A stretch of DNA of 64,000 nt from Leptospiraceae bacterium (GCA_024233865.1 JACKPA010000018.1:82522-146521), one strand, 5' to 3'; shown: positions 42,313-50,344, counted from the first letter of the stretch. Numbers and translations: made by a program. The notes: generated by a model not told the origin, from the letters alone.

Positions 42313-43686
42313 CTATTTGAATTTTGCAATAAAAAAGTCTTTTGTTCCGATTAGTGTGTTTCCGTCTAAATTGCCGGATGTGTATCCAACGATACTTATA
42401 GTATTATTTGTGTCGTAATGAATCCCATAAGAATAGGTTTCCGAAGCATTGGATGCTCCCAAAAGGGTAGCGTTCCCTTGTTTGCTTCCGCTACTGTTAT
42501 ATTTTAGGATATAGGCATCCTTACTTCCGGTTAAACTTTGCCCGTCAATGCTAACACCCGTTGAATCAGTGGTGTAAATATTTCCATTGCTATCGCTGAC
42601 AATATCTCCTAAAGAGGGAACGCTTTCAAAACAAGCTGTGTTAGTTTGATAGTATGTACCAGTCATCTTGACCCATTGTTTGTCACCGTTTGTATCGTAT
42701 TTTGCCATAAAATTGCCTTGTGAAGTAGTTGATGTATTTCCATCAATATTGCTGGTGCTGCAACCATGTATGTACGAGTTTGAATTACTATCAGAAGAAA
42801 TTTTAAAACCATAAGTTGGAGAACCGGAGACTCCTAACAATTTTGTCCATTGTAAACTCCCACTTGAATCATATTTAACTATAAAGGAATCTATAGTACC
42901 GGTTAAAGACTGACTACCTAAACTTCCATTAGTATATCCTGTCACAAAAATGTTTCCATTTGTATCTACGTTTGCACCACTTCCATTAGTTAAAGCACTG
43001 CTTGCACCCTGCAGTTTTGTCCATTGTTTGGTTCCGTCCGAATTGTATTTTACCAAAAATAAATCCCTACTTCCGGTTAAAGTTTGACCGTCCAAATTAC
43101 CTTCCGTGTAACCCGTAACGTACGAATTTCCAGAGCTATCCATTCCAATTCCGGTAGAATAAGTTGAAACACTTGCAACACCAAGGAGTTTTGTCCATTG
43201 CTTGGTTCCATCCGAATTGTATTTTACCAAAAATAAATCCCTATCACCGGTGATGGTTTGTCCGTCCAAGCTACCGGATGTATAGCCGGTTATATAAGCG
43301 TTTCCCGAAACATCAATAGCAATGCCTGTTGAAAAGGTAGAGGCATTGGAAACACCTAAGAGAGTTGTCCATTGTTTATTTCCATCGGAGTCATATTTTA
43401 CCAAAAATAAATCAGTTGTTCCGGTAATAGTATTTCCGTCAAGTGTTCCCGAAGTGTATCCCGTAGAATAATAATTTCCGCTACTGTCTGAAGTAACGGC
43501 GGTTCCGGTGGCTGTTGTACCGCTACCGCCTAAAGTTCTAGTCCAAACTTTTGTTACTGCGTTTGTTTCTTCGGTTAGATAAATAAATGCAATTTTTGCA
43601 ATTGCTCCGGAATTGTCTATATCCGGTTTACAGCCGATTAATAAAATTACGGATGAAAAAAAGAAAAAATACAATTTAGATTTCAT
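42313..43686 (-). CDS. SBBP-repeat beta-propeller lipoprotein
   Basis: A 457-residue protein: signal peptide with lipobox ILLIGC (Cys near 19), then seven SBBP repeats of about 55 residues, each with a DLFLVKYDSDGNKQW-type strand, a GVSNAS turn and SGNAYITGYTSGSLDGQTITG-type segment, the pattern known for seven-bladed propellers in Leptospira and Bacteroides. Two adjacent repeats are nearly identical in DNA over about 49 bases (43021-43069 and 43195-43243), showing recent duplication or gene conversion. Probably an outer-membrane surface protein binding a carbohydrate or host/environment partner. ATG 43686 precedes the signal peptide directly. It is the first gene of a likely two-gene unit with the barrel protein downstream. 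Confidence 0.88.
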   Translation of the reverse strand: MKSKLYFFFFSSVILLIGCKPDIDNSGAIAKIAFIYLTEETNAVTKVWTRTLGGSGTTATGTAVTSDSSGNYYSTGYTSGTLDGNTITGTTDLFLVKYDSDGNKQWTTLLGVSNASTFSTGIAIDVSGNAYITGYTSGSLDGQTITGDRDLFLVKYNSDGTKQWTKLLGVASVSTYSTGIGMDSSGNSYVTGYTEGNLDGQTLTGSRDLFLVKYNSDGTKQWTKLQGASSALTNGSGANVDTNGNIFVTGYTNGSLGSQSLTGTIDSFIVKYDSSGSLQWTKLLGVSGSPTYGFKISSDSNSNSYIHGCSTSNIDGNTSTTSQGNFMAKYDTNGDKQWVKMTGTYYQTNTACFESVPSLGDIVSDSNGNIYTTDSTGVSIDGQSLTGSKDAYILKYNSSGSKQGNATLLGASNASETYSYGIHYDTNNTISIVGYTSGNLDGNTLIGTKDFFIAKFK

Positions 43687-43779
43687 GTTCATTTCCGGTT
43701 TAAGATCAATTATATCAATACCCATTATCCATGGCTAATCATAAGAACAAGCTTAAAATTTTTTGTTACGTATATCAAG

Positions 43780-43824
43780 CAAACTATAGTTGACAAATAA
43801 TTAAAAGTGTAAACTATAGTTTAC
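43780..43824 (+). promoter_or_regulatory. Promoter and palindromic operator of the toxin-antitoxin locus
   Basis: GTAAACTATAGTTTAC, a perfect 16-bp palindrome, occupies 43809-43824 and abuts the toxin ATG. A related copy (CAAACTATAGTTGAC) lies at 43780-43794. TTGACA at 43790-43795 serves as a -35 element inside the first copy, with ACTATA (17 bases on) as the probable -10 inside the second. An antitoxin bound to both sites would cover the whole promoter. With the palindrome touching the ATG there is no room for a normal ribosome binding site, so the toxin may be translated weakly or from a leaderless message. Confidence 0.8.
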
Positions 43825-44148
43825 ATGGTTGAAATTCTTATTTATGAAACCAAAAACGGACGAAAACCTTTTGAGGAGTGGTTAGACTCAATAAAAGATA
43901 TAAAAACCAAAACAAGTGTAAAAAAAGGAATTGAGAAACTTAAAAACATTGATTATAGAAATTTCAAACCAATAGTAGGGATTGAAAATTTATTCGAATT
44001 AAAATTTTCAATTGCTGGAGGAATTAGAATCTACTTTGGAAAAGTTGATAAGGCAATTATCATACTACTATGTGCGGGAAACAAAAGTTCGCAGAGAAGT
44101 GATATTGCAAAAGCAAAAGAATATTGGATTGAATGTTTAGAGGATTGA
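43825..44148 (+). CDS. RelE/HigB-like (phage Gp49-type) toxin
   Basis: A 107-residue basic protein of the RelE/ParE superfamily, Gp49-like branch: GRKPFEEWLDSI near residues 12-23, then LFELKFSIAGGIRIYFGK at about 53-70 and IIILLCAGNKSSQRSDIAKAKEYW at about 75-98. Such toxins cut mRNA on the ribosome or act on gyrase; the Gp49 group is generally ribosome-dependent RNase. It precedes its antitoxin by 27 bases (toxin-first order, as in higBA). No ribosome binding site is possible because the operator palindrome touches the ATG. The pair is flanked by unrelated genes, so it is a solitary chromosomal module. Confidence 0.88.
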   Translation: MVEILIYETKNGRKPFEEWLDSIKDIKTKTSVKKGIEKLKNIDYRNFKPIVGIENLFELKFSIAGGIRIYFGKVDKAIIILLCAGNKSSQRSDIAKAKEYWIECLED

Positions 44149-44175
44149 ATTTGAATGAAATAGTCGGAGGAAAAA

Positions 44176-44532
44176 ATGCCAAAGAAATGGATGAAATATC
44201 AAAAATGGGAAGACTTTTTAGATAAACGATTTATAAATAATCCTGAAGAAAAAGATGCGTATATAGAATTATCCCTAAAAGAATACGAAGAAAATAAAGA
44301 TTTAGATGTTTTATTATATTCTTTAAAGAACGTAGCTCGAAGTATGGGTTGGAAACAACTGGAAAAAGAGACAGGAATCACCAGACAGGCTCTTTGCAAA
44401 GCTCTTTCTGTAAATGGTAATCCGACTATCTCAACTTTACAGAAGATTTTAAAAGTAATGGGGTATACGTTCTCCTTTCAACCTATTGTCTTAGAAAATT
44501 CTCGCTATGCTAAAAAAATAGTAAACGGATAA
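44176..44532 (+). CDS. HigA-like antitoxin with XRE helix-turn-helix
   Basis: A 118-residue protein with a polar N-terminal half (about 1-50), which in this group usually wraps the toxin, and an XRE-type helix-turn-helix at about residues 60-95: QLEKETGITRQALCKALSVNGNPTISTLQKILKVMG is the region, with TGITRQALCKAL as recognition core. It matches the 'putative addiction module antidote' type. It neutralises the toxin encoded just upstream and probably represses the locus through the palindromes at 43780-43824. GTCGGAGGAAAAA before ATG gives a strong ribosome binding site, unlike the toxin, so antitoxin should be made in excess. Confidence 0.88.
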   Translation: MPKKWMKYQKWEDFLDKRFINNPEEKDAYIELSLKEYEENKDLDVLLYSLKNVARSMGWKQLEKETGITRQALCKALSVNGNPTISTLQKILKVMGYTFSFQPIVLENSRYAKKIVNG

Positions 44533-44711
44533 TCTAAAAAGGTTTTTCTATGAACAAACGAAACTCCTCAGATTTCTTTGGGCATTTCCGAACTGCACCG
44601 TTATAAAAAATTTTATGCTTTTCAATAAAATTAATAAATTCTATAAGGTTAATTGACAAAAAATTGCTATAAGTTTTTTGCCAATTAAAACTTAATGTAT
44701 TAGGGAAAGAC

Positions 44712-45251
44712 ATGGAAAGTGTATACCAACAGTATAAAGATGTAAAAGACTCTAGGGTTTTGGTGTTTTTTAAAGGAGCTGTAACCCAGGGAGTGTTAGC
44801 TGAATTTGGTTCAATGATTAGAACTTCTCTTTCTTATGAATCTAAACTAAAAAAGATTTTTGCAGTGTTTATTGAATTGGCACAAAATATATTCCACTAT
44901 TCTGATGAAAGAATTTATAGTCAAACTGGAGAAGAAAGCGGTATTGGTATAGTTATTATAGACGAGAAAAATGATAGGTATACTTTGCGATCCGGAAACT
45001 TGATATCGAACGAAAAACTGGAGAAAATGAAAGAAAAATTTTCATATATCAATACTCTTGATAAAGAAGGTTTAAAAAGCTATTACCAAAAGCTATTAAA
45101 ACAACCAAGACCAGATGAAAGTAAAGGTGCAGGTCTTGGATTTGTAGATATAGCTAGAAAATCAGATGGACCTCTAGGGTTTGAAATCGAGAAAGTAGAT
45201 GAAAAGTATTCTTTTTTGACCATATCTGTCCTATTTAAGAAAGAAGATTAA
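44712..45251 (+). CDS. SiaB-family protein kinase-like protein (DUF6272)
   Basis: A 179-residue cytosolic protein with a GHKL/HATPase-like fold: FIELAQNIFHYS near residues 55-66 is the N-box, and GAGLGFVDIARKS near 141-153 is the G-box. This is the SiaB/DUF6272 pattern, kinases or regulators that in Pseudomonas act with an HptB-like or anti-anti-sigma partner (SiaC) to control diguanylate cyclase signalling. It lies 30 bases before fliI in the same direction, suggesting coupling to flagellar output. No SiaC-like partner is seen next to it. Function in spirochaetes is unknown to me. Confidence 0.82.
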   Translation: MESVYQQYKDVKDSRVLVFFKGAVTQGVLAEFGSMIRTSLSYESKLKKIFAVFIELAQNIFHYSDERIYSQTGEESGIGIVIIDEKNDRYTLRSGNLISNEKLEKMKEKFSYINTLDKEGLKSYYQKLLKQPRPDESKGAGLGFVDIARKSDGPLGFEIEKVDEKYSFLTISVLFKKED

Positions 45252-45281
45252 CATTAATTTCACTTGATAGGTTAAAATTCC

Positions 45282-46643
45282 ATGATCGAAAAAAGAATCG
45301 CTGAAAAAGTAGATTTTTTGAATAAATATCTAATGATATTAGATAATACAGAGCCAATTCGTAAAAGCGGCAAAGTAGAAAAGGTTGTAGGAAATGTAAT
45401 ATATTCTATGGGACCTCCGGACACAAGAATTGGTGAACTCATGGATATTGAAAAAAATGATGGTAAAGGATATTTACAATGTGAAGTAGTTGGGTTTGAC
45501 GGACACCAATACATTTTGATGCCACTTGGAAAATTGGAAGGAATATTTCCCAAAGCCTTTATCTTTTCTTCCGGTAAAAAGTTAACGTTGCCTGTTGGAG
45601 ATATATTGTTAGGACGGGTATTAAACGGGGCCGGAAAACCTATTGATGGAAAAGGTCTAATTTTTTCCGAAGAGGAAAGAGAATTGGAAGCTGAGTCTAT
45701 CAATCCTCTTGATAGACCTATTATCAAAGATATGCTTGTCACTGGTGTTAGAGCCATAGACGGAGTACTTAGCATTGGCTGTGGGCAAAGGGTTGGTATT
45801 TTTTCCGGTTCGGGAGTTGGTAAATCAAGCCTTTTGGGAATGATAGCCCGGTACGCAAGTTCTGATGTAAATGTGATCGCTCTAGTTGGAGAAAGGGGAA
45901 GAGAGGTTAACGAGTTTTTGGAAAGAGACATCGGTCCGGAAGCACTTTTAAAATCTGTTATATTTGTAGCCACTTCGGATTCCCCCAAAATGCAGCAGAT
46001 AAATTGTGCGTTGCTTGCCACTACTACTGCGGAATATTTTCGAGACAAAGGCTTGAAGGTGAATTTGCTTGTAGATTCTTTAACTCGCTTTGCCCAAGCC
46101 AATAGGGAGCTTTCAGTTTCATTTGGGGAGCCTTCCATTACAAGAGGATTTTCTCCTACGGTTTTTACCAGATTATCGAGGTTGGTTGAAAGAACTGGTA
46201 CGGATAAAAACGGAGGTTCTATTACCGGAATTTACACAATACTAACGGAACCGGACGAAATGAATGACCCAATTGCAGACGCAGTTAGAGGATATTTGGA
46301 CGGGCACATTGTTCTTTCTAGAGAGCTTGCCGAAAGAAACCATTATCCGGCTATAGATATTCCTTCTTCTATTTCTAGGTTGACACCCCAAATTGTAACA
46401 GAAGCGCATTTAATGTATGCAAATTTTGTAAGGGAATTGATTGCAACCTATAGGAAATCGGAAGATTTAATAAAATTGAATGCTTATGTCCATGGTTCGG
46501 ATGCCAAAACGGACTTAGCAATTGAAAAAAAAGAAGTGATTGATGAATATTTACAACAAAAGATTGAAAGAAAAAGTTCGTTTCATAATACATTTATACG
46601 GTTAAAAGAAATATTTAAACAAGATCAGGAAGAGGAGGAATAA
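45282..46643 (+). CDS. fliI: Flagellar export ATPase FliI
   Basis: A 453-residue ATPase of the FliI/YscN family, normal length. Walker A GSGVGKSS is near residues 175-182, Walker B LLVDSLTRFAQA near 263-274, and the catalytic Glu-Arg segment VGERGREVNEFLE near 204-216. The C-terminal chaperone-binding part is present. FliI energises the flagellar type III export apparatus at the cytoplasmic membrane and works with FliH and FliJ; fliJ follows after nine bases, while fliH, which often comes directly before fliI, is missing here and replaced by a SiaB-like gene. ATG with a weak upstream purine stretch. Confidence 0.97.
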   Translation: MIEKRIAEKVDFLNKYLMILDNTEPIRKSGKVEKVVGNVIYSMGPPDTRIGELMDIEKNDGKGYLQCEVVGFDGHQYILMPLGKLEGIFPKAFIFSSGKKLTLPVGDILLGRVLNGAGKPIDGKGLIFSEEERELEAESINPLDRPIIKDMLVTGVRAIDGVLSIGCGQRVGIFSGSGVGKSSLLGMIARYASSDVNVIALVGERGREVNEFLERDIGPEALLKSVIFVATSDSPKMQQINCALLATTTAEYFRDKGLKVNLLVDSLTRFAQANRELSVSFGEPSITRGFSPTVFTRLSRLVERTGTDKNGGSITGIYTILTEPDEMNDPIADAVRGYLDGHIVLSRELAERNHYPAIDIPSSISRLTPQIVTEAHLMYANFVRELIATYRKSEDLIKLNAYVHGSDAKTDLAIEKKEVIDEYLQQKIERKSSFHNTFIRLKEIFKQDQEEEE

Positions 46644-46652
46644 ACATAAAAA

Positions 46653-47231
46653 GTGAAAAAATTCAAGTTTAGACTAGAATCTGTTCTAAAAATACGGACA
46701 ATGAAAGCAGAAGAAGAATTGAGAAATCTCTCAAAAATAGCTGGAAGTATTAATAAATTACAAAACGAAATTGTAAATAACGATAAAGAAGCGGCTCATT
46801 CCATAAACCAATTTCAATCAAGCGTAGGACAAGATATAAATTATATAAGGATATTTGATGCGTATTTAAAAAGACTTTCACTCCAAAATGATAACCTAAA
46901 CAAACAAATCAAGGAACAACAAGGAGCATTGGCTGAATCCAGGAAAAAAGTGATAGAGGCGAAAAAAGAAGCAGAAGTACTTGAAATTATTAAAACCAAA
47001 CAATTTGATGAATACTATAATACATATTTAAAGCGAGAAAAAGCAGAGGAAGAAGAAAGGAATAATAATCTATTTATTTCCAAACAAAAAGAGGCAGAAT
47101 ATGAAAAACCTTATAAGGAAAGCAAACCAATTGCTGAATCAGAGCAAACCCCAAGTTCTTCCAAACCAGAGCGAGATAAATCAGAATACGAAAAGCTCCA
47201 AGAGTACGTTGACACATATTTCCAAAAATGA
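46653..47231 (+). CDS. fliJ: Flagellar export chaperone FliJ
   Basis: A 192-residue, nearly all-helical coiled-coil protein starting KKFKFRLESVLKIRTMKAEEEL, the standard FliJ N-terminus, with charged heptads to about residue 140. The last 45 residues are polar and rich in Lys, Glu and Pro and are longer than in ordinary FliJ. FliJ escorts export substrates and stimulates the FliI ATPase. Start is GTG, nine bases after fliI. The 3' 131 bases overlap a second frame (47101-47397) that may code for a small protein. In Borrelia the same order fliI-fliJ-flbB is known, which supports the assignment. Confidence 0.93.
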   Translation: MKKFKFRLESVLKIRTMKAEEELRNLSKIAGSINKLQNEIVNNDKEAAHSINQFQSSVGQDINYIRIFDAYLKRLSLQNDNLNKQIKEQQGALAESRKKVIEAKKEAEVLEIIKTKQFDEYYNTYLKREKAEEEERNNNLFISKQKEAEYEKPYKESKPIAESEQTPSSSKPERDKSEYEKLQEYVDTYFQK

Positions 47232-47397
47232 GAAAAATTATTTTATTGAATGGAAAGGAAAATGGTTTCATAAAGAGGCAAGCAAAGAATTGGAACTTCT
47301 TAACTCTCTAACAAAGCTAAGTGATAAAATAAGTGATTTACAAGAAAAAATTTCTAAATTAGATACAAGAATGAAAAATTCTAATATCACTACCTAG
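47101..47397 (+). CDS. Possible small protein overlapping the end of fliJ
   Basis: An open frame of 98 residues that begins inside fliJ and runs 166 bases past its stop to a TAG twelve bases before flbB. The part after the fliJ stop reads as a credible protein, YFIEWKGKWFHKEASKE then a coiled coil (LSDKISDLQEKISKLD), so the region is unlikely to be plain spacer. No good start codon or ribosome binding site lies in the non-overlapping part, only TTG. It may be a small flagellar gene starting inside fliJ, or the displaced end of a longer fliJ after a frameshift. I recognise no family. Confidence 0.45.
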   Translation: MKNLIRKANQLLNQSKPQVLPNQSEINQNTKSSKSTLTHISKNEKNYFIEWKGKWFHKEASKELELLNSLTKLSDKISDLQEKISKLDTRMKNSNITT

Positions 47398-47408
47398 GGA
47401 CATATAAC

Positions 47409-48026
47409 ATGACATTTACAGATCGGACTAGAGTAATCTATTTAATTATTTTAATTTTATTTTTATTGGTAATAGGCTTCTTTGTTTTAGATCATTACCA
47501 ACTGATTGAAGCTGATGAAATTTTTCCAATATTGGCAAAAAAACCGGCAACAGTTGAGTGGGATAAAGAATCTCCCACCGAGGTTGAAAAGCTTGAGTTT
47601 CAAAAAGCAAAAGAAAGGTTGTTAGAAGATATAAATGAGATCGAAAAAGCCAAACGCCAGCTGGCAATGGAAAAAGAAAAGATTAAAAACGAAAATGAGA
47701 TGTTGGATCAACTCAAACAAGGCATAGACCTAAAGGAAAAAGAACTGAAAGAAAAAGAACTGGAAGAAAAAAATCGGCAAGCTCGCATAAAAGTTATGGC
47801 TGAAAAAATATCCGGTATGCCTCCTAACAAAGCAGTTGAAATGCTACAAAACTGGCCCGACGAAGACATTATTCAAGTTTTTATACAAATGGATAAAAAT
47901 GCAGAAGCAGAGGGTACGCAAACAATCACTACCTATTTGCTCACTCTATTTCCACCGGAAAGAAGAGCTTCTATTACAAATAAATGGATGGATAGCGAGG
48001 TTGATGACAGTTCGGATTTGTTATAG
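47409..48026 (+). CDS. flbB: Periplasmic-flagellar collar protein FlbB (MotE-like)
   Basis: A 205-residue protein with one membrane helix near residues 11-31, a long charged coiled coil (about 60-125) and a C-terminal domain MAEKISGMPPNKAVEML ... LLTLFPPERRASI of the MotE/FliG-like type. This is the layout of FlbB, which in Borrelia forms the base of the periplasmic flagellar collar and is encoded after fliJ. It anchors collar and stator parts around the spirochaete motor. ATG follows the possible small gene by 11 bases. The 66-bp gap after it carries no clear terminator before the sigma-factor gene. Confidence 0.88.
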   Translation: MTFTDRTRVIYLIILILFLLVIGFFVLDHYQLIEADEIFPILAKKPATVEWDKESPTEVEKLEFQKAKERLLEDINEIEKAKRQLAMEKEKIKNENEMLDQLKQGIDLKEKELKEKELEEKNRQARIKVMAEKISGMPPNKAVEMLQNWPDEDIIQVFIQMDKNAEAEGTQTITTYLLTLFPPERRASITNKWMDSEVDDSSDLL

Positions 48027-48110
48027 TTATAGGGTCATATTTTTATATATACAACATATAAGGCTTGGTTATAATGGAATACTACAGGGGATTTGCTAGG
48101 TAGAGATAGA

Positions 48111-48713
48111 ATGGAAATAACCAATGATTTTGTTTTAAACCATGAAAAACCGAAAGTTATTTGCAGCAAAGAAGACTGGGATTGTATTCAGTCTGTTTTA
48201 AATGGAGATTATTCTGGTTTTGAGTGTTTGGTAGATAAATATAGCGGTATGGTTTATTCCCAAGCGATTAAATACACTCAAAATCAAGAAGAAGCTGAAG
48301 ATATCACCCAGGATGTGTTACTTATTCTTTTTGAATCTCTTTCTACTTTCCGAGGTGAATCACAGTTTTCTACTTGGTTGTACACTATTACAAAAAATGA
48401 AATTATTAAAAAATATAAAATAAAGCAAACATTGCTTGTCGAAGTCTATGAAAACCCTACGCAATTTGAAAAATTAAAAAAATGGGGATTGTCCCCGGAA
48501 GTTCAATTGTTAAAGCAAGAGATGGCAAATACAATAAGAAGCTTAGTCGCAAAACTTCCCCATTCCTACAAAAAACCGCTTATTTTATATTATTTTGAAA
48601 ATATGTCTTACAAAGAAATTGCTGAAAAGCTAAATATCAAAATAAACACCCTTAAAAGTAATATTTTTAGGGGGAAAGAAATTATTAAGAACTGGTTATA
48701 TAATGAGCACTGA
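48111..48713 (+). CDS. ECF-type RNA polymerase sigma factor
   Basis: A 200-residue sigma-70-family protein of group 4. Sigma-2 region (about 25-95) holds YSQAIKYTQNQEEAEDITQDV and the promoter-melting FRGESQFSTWLYTI. Sigma-4 (about 135-190) has LPHSYKKPLILYYFENMSYKEIAEKLNIKINTLKSNIFRG, a complete helix-turn-helix that contacts the -35 element. ATG 48111 with GGTAGAGATAGA upstream is preferred over TTG 48093. It overlaps the next gene by 11 bases; that gene encodes a small membrane protein which could act as an anti-sigma factor, though it lacks the usual zinc motif. It controls an unknown envelope or stress regulon. Confidence 0.92.
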   Translation: MEITNDFVLNHEKPKVICSKEDWDCIQSVLNGDYSGFECLVDKYSGMVYSQAIKYTQNQEEAEDITQDVLLILFESLSTFRGESQFSTWLYTITKNEIIKKYKIKQTLLVEVYENPTQFEKLKKWGLSPEVQLLKQEMANTIRSLVAKLPHSYKKPLILYYFENMSYKEIAEKLNIKINTLKSNIFRGKEIIKNWLYNEH

Positions 48714-49008
48714 AGATTATGAAGAAGAAAAATTAAAAGAAAAATTAAAGAAACAGATATTCTCCAAAATTCTTCCTTCCAAATATTTTCAATATTTGAC
48801 CTATATTTTTTTACTATTGGTTATTTCACCTTTGGTTCTTATTATTATTAGCCCCAACGTTATTAAAGATCCCGATCTTGTTTTACCTCTATTTTTAACC
48901 ATGGGAGGTTCCATAATTGTTTATTGTTTTCTAGTCGGGATTTTATTAATTAATATGAAAATTCCTTTTGTAAAAGAATGGAAAGACAAACTTGGTTATT
49001 TAAAATGA
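48703..49008 (+). CDS. Small two-helix membrane protein after the sigma factor
   Basis: A 101-residue protein: a charged N-terminal helix of about 30 residues (EEEKLKEKLKKQIF), two membrane helices near 33-52 and 62-84, and a short basic tail. Its first 11 bases overlap the sigma-factor gene, so the two are translationally coupled. Position and topology fit an anti-sigma factor holding the sigma factor at the membrane, but there is no zinc-binding HxxxCxxC motif and I cannot match a family. The next gene starts within its stop (ATGA). Confidence 0.7.
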   Translation: MSTEDYEEEKLKEKLKKQIFSKILPSKYFQYLTYIFLLLVISPLVLIIISPNVIKDPDLVLPLFLTMGGSIIVYCFLVGILLINMKIPFVKEWKDKLGYLK

Positions 49009-49400
49009 AAACACTGTTATATATTTTATTCTCATTTTTTATAATGACTTTTCTGGATAATCTTCAAGCTCAAAAGTCTAAAATCAACCCGGAAGAGTTG
49101 TTGAATATGGAAACGGATAAAGCGATTCCCGTTATATCAAAATTATCCAAAACAGAGTCAGAAGAGTTGATCACCCAAATCCGAATAGAAGCCAAACGGC
49201 ATTATCAAGAAATAGATAATTACTATTTTTTAATTCACCATTTGGAAAGTATGATCGCCATTGAAAAAGAGCAATCTCGCTTAAAGAGCCTTAATTATGT
49301 GTATGCCCTTGGTTTGATATTGTTTTGCGGATTCCTGGGTTATGTGTTCTTTCAGCAGCGAAAGGCTATAGAATCCATCAATCGATTTATAAGAGACTAA
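49005..49400 (+). CDS. Exported, C-terminally anchored small protein
   Basis: A 131-residue protein with an N-terminal signal sequence (MKTLLYILFSFFIMTFLDNLQA), a helical charged middle (about 25-90) and a membrane helix near 100-118, followed by a short basic end (QQRKAIESINRFIRD). So the middle is probably periplasmic. ATG 49005 overlaps the stop of the preceding gene (ATGA). It is the third gene of a unit starting with the sigma factor and could be a periplasmic partner of the membrane protein before it; no family recognised. holB begins 11 bases downstream. Confidence 0.75.
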   Translation: MKTLLYILFSFFIMTFLDNLQAQKSKINPEELLNMETDKAIPVISKLSKTESEELITQIRIEAKRHYQEIDNYYFLIHHLESMIAIEKEQSRLKSLNYVYALGLILFCGFLGYVFFQQRKAIESINRFIRD

Positions 49401-49411
49401 ATTGTAAAACT

Positions 49412-50344
49412 ATGGCAAACTTTAGTATTCAAGAAATCCAAGGTCAGGATCATGCTCTACGATATGTTGAAAAATATCTCCAAAACACGAACCGAATTCC
49501 ACCTCTTCTCATTTTTTATGGACCTGATGGAGTTGGAAAATGGTCTCTCGCAGAAAGGTTTTCTTTTCACTTGCTTTGCTTGAATTCAACAGGTTGCGGT
49601 TTGTGTCCTTCTTGCAAAGCTTTCCTTAGCAATTCTCACCCGGATTATATCGTTTTTCCTTCTGATAGTAAAATTGCGATAGGTGAAGAAAAAGAGCCTT
49701 CCGAATTTACAATTAGGTGGTTGATTGCAAAAAGGATTAATTTTCAACCCCATTTGTCTCAGTTTAGAATCGTTTTGTTTCCGGATGCTTCTTTGATAAA
49801 CAATGAGGCAGAAACTGCACTCCTAAAATCTTTAGAAGAGGCTCCTAAACATACAAAGTTTATTTTTATTGTAAACAACCTTTCCAAGCTAAAACAGACT
49901 ATAATCAGTCGAGGAATTTGCGTTCCCTTCTATTATTTAAAAAAATCTTTACTTAAAGAAGTTGCTTTGAATAAAGGTTTATATTTGGAAGAGTTTTTTG
50001 GTGGTAGCTTAAACCCTTATGATATTCCGGGTGAGGTGATTCAATTGTCTAAGGAAATGGTTGAAACTCATATTCATGATTCCATTGCACTTCTTCAACT
50101 GGAAAACTGGCTAAAGATGTACAAGGATACTCACCCCGAATGGAAAGAAGATTTTAATTATACGACATTTTTGGATTTGGTTGGTTTGATTTTGATTTAT
50201 TACTATTCCCAAAATAATTACGACCAGAATATTCCCAAAATAAACTGTGTTTTTGAATTTAAACAAGGACTCATAAAAAATATTGCCAATTTGGAACCTT
50301 ACCTTTTAAGCAAATTGTTTTATCAACTCTGTAATCTTACATGA
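49412..50344 (+). CDS. holB: DNA polymerase III delta' subunit (HolB-like)
   Basis: A 310-residue clamp-loader protein: GPDGVGK near residues 40-46, a zinc module C-x5-C-x2-C (with CGLCPSC near 62-73), DASLINNEAETALLKSLEEAPKHTKFIFI near 125-155 and a modified sensor region with SRGICVPF near 165. It loads the sliding clamp on DNA together with the delta and gamma/tau subunits. The P-loop Ser/Thr is replaced by Trp (GVGKWS), which is allowed because delta' does not hydrolyse ATP. ATG 49412 is preferred over the ATG at 49325, inside the upstream gene. Uma2 overlaps its stop by four bases. Confidence 0.88.
   Translation: MANFSIQEIQGQDHALRYVEKYLQNTNRIPPLLIFYGPDGVGKWSLAERFSFHLLCLNSTGCGLCPSCKAFLSNSHPDYIVFPSDSKIAIGEEKEPSEFTIRWLIAKRINFQPHLSQFRIVLFPDASLINNEAETALLKSLEEAPKHTKFIFIVNNLSKLKQTIISRGICVPFYYLKKSLLKEVALNKGLYLEEFFGGSLNPYDIPGEVIQLSKEMVETHIHDSIALLQLENWLKMYKDTHPEWKEDFNYTTFLDLVGLILIYYYSQNNYDQNIPKINCVFEFKQGLIKNIANLEPYLLSKLFYQLCNLT

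Noticed and set aside
38921..43686. Regular short repeats resembling a CRISPR array
   Set aside because: The spacing is about 165-175 bp and the repeats translate into NHL and SBBP propeller blades in frame; no cas gene and no unique spacers of 30-40 bp.
45272..46138. 288-residue open frame antisense to fliI
   Set aside because: It mirrors the coding frame of fliI, a strong conserved ATPase gene; its Ser/Pro-rich translation has no domain and no ribosome binding site.
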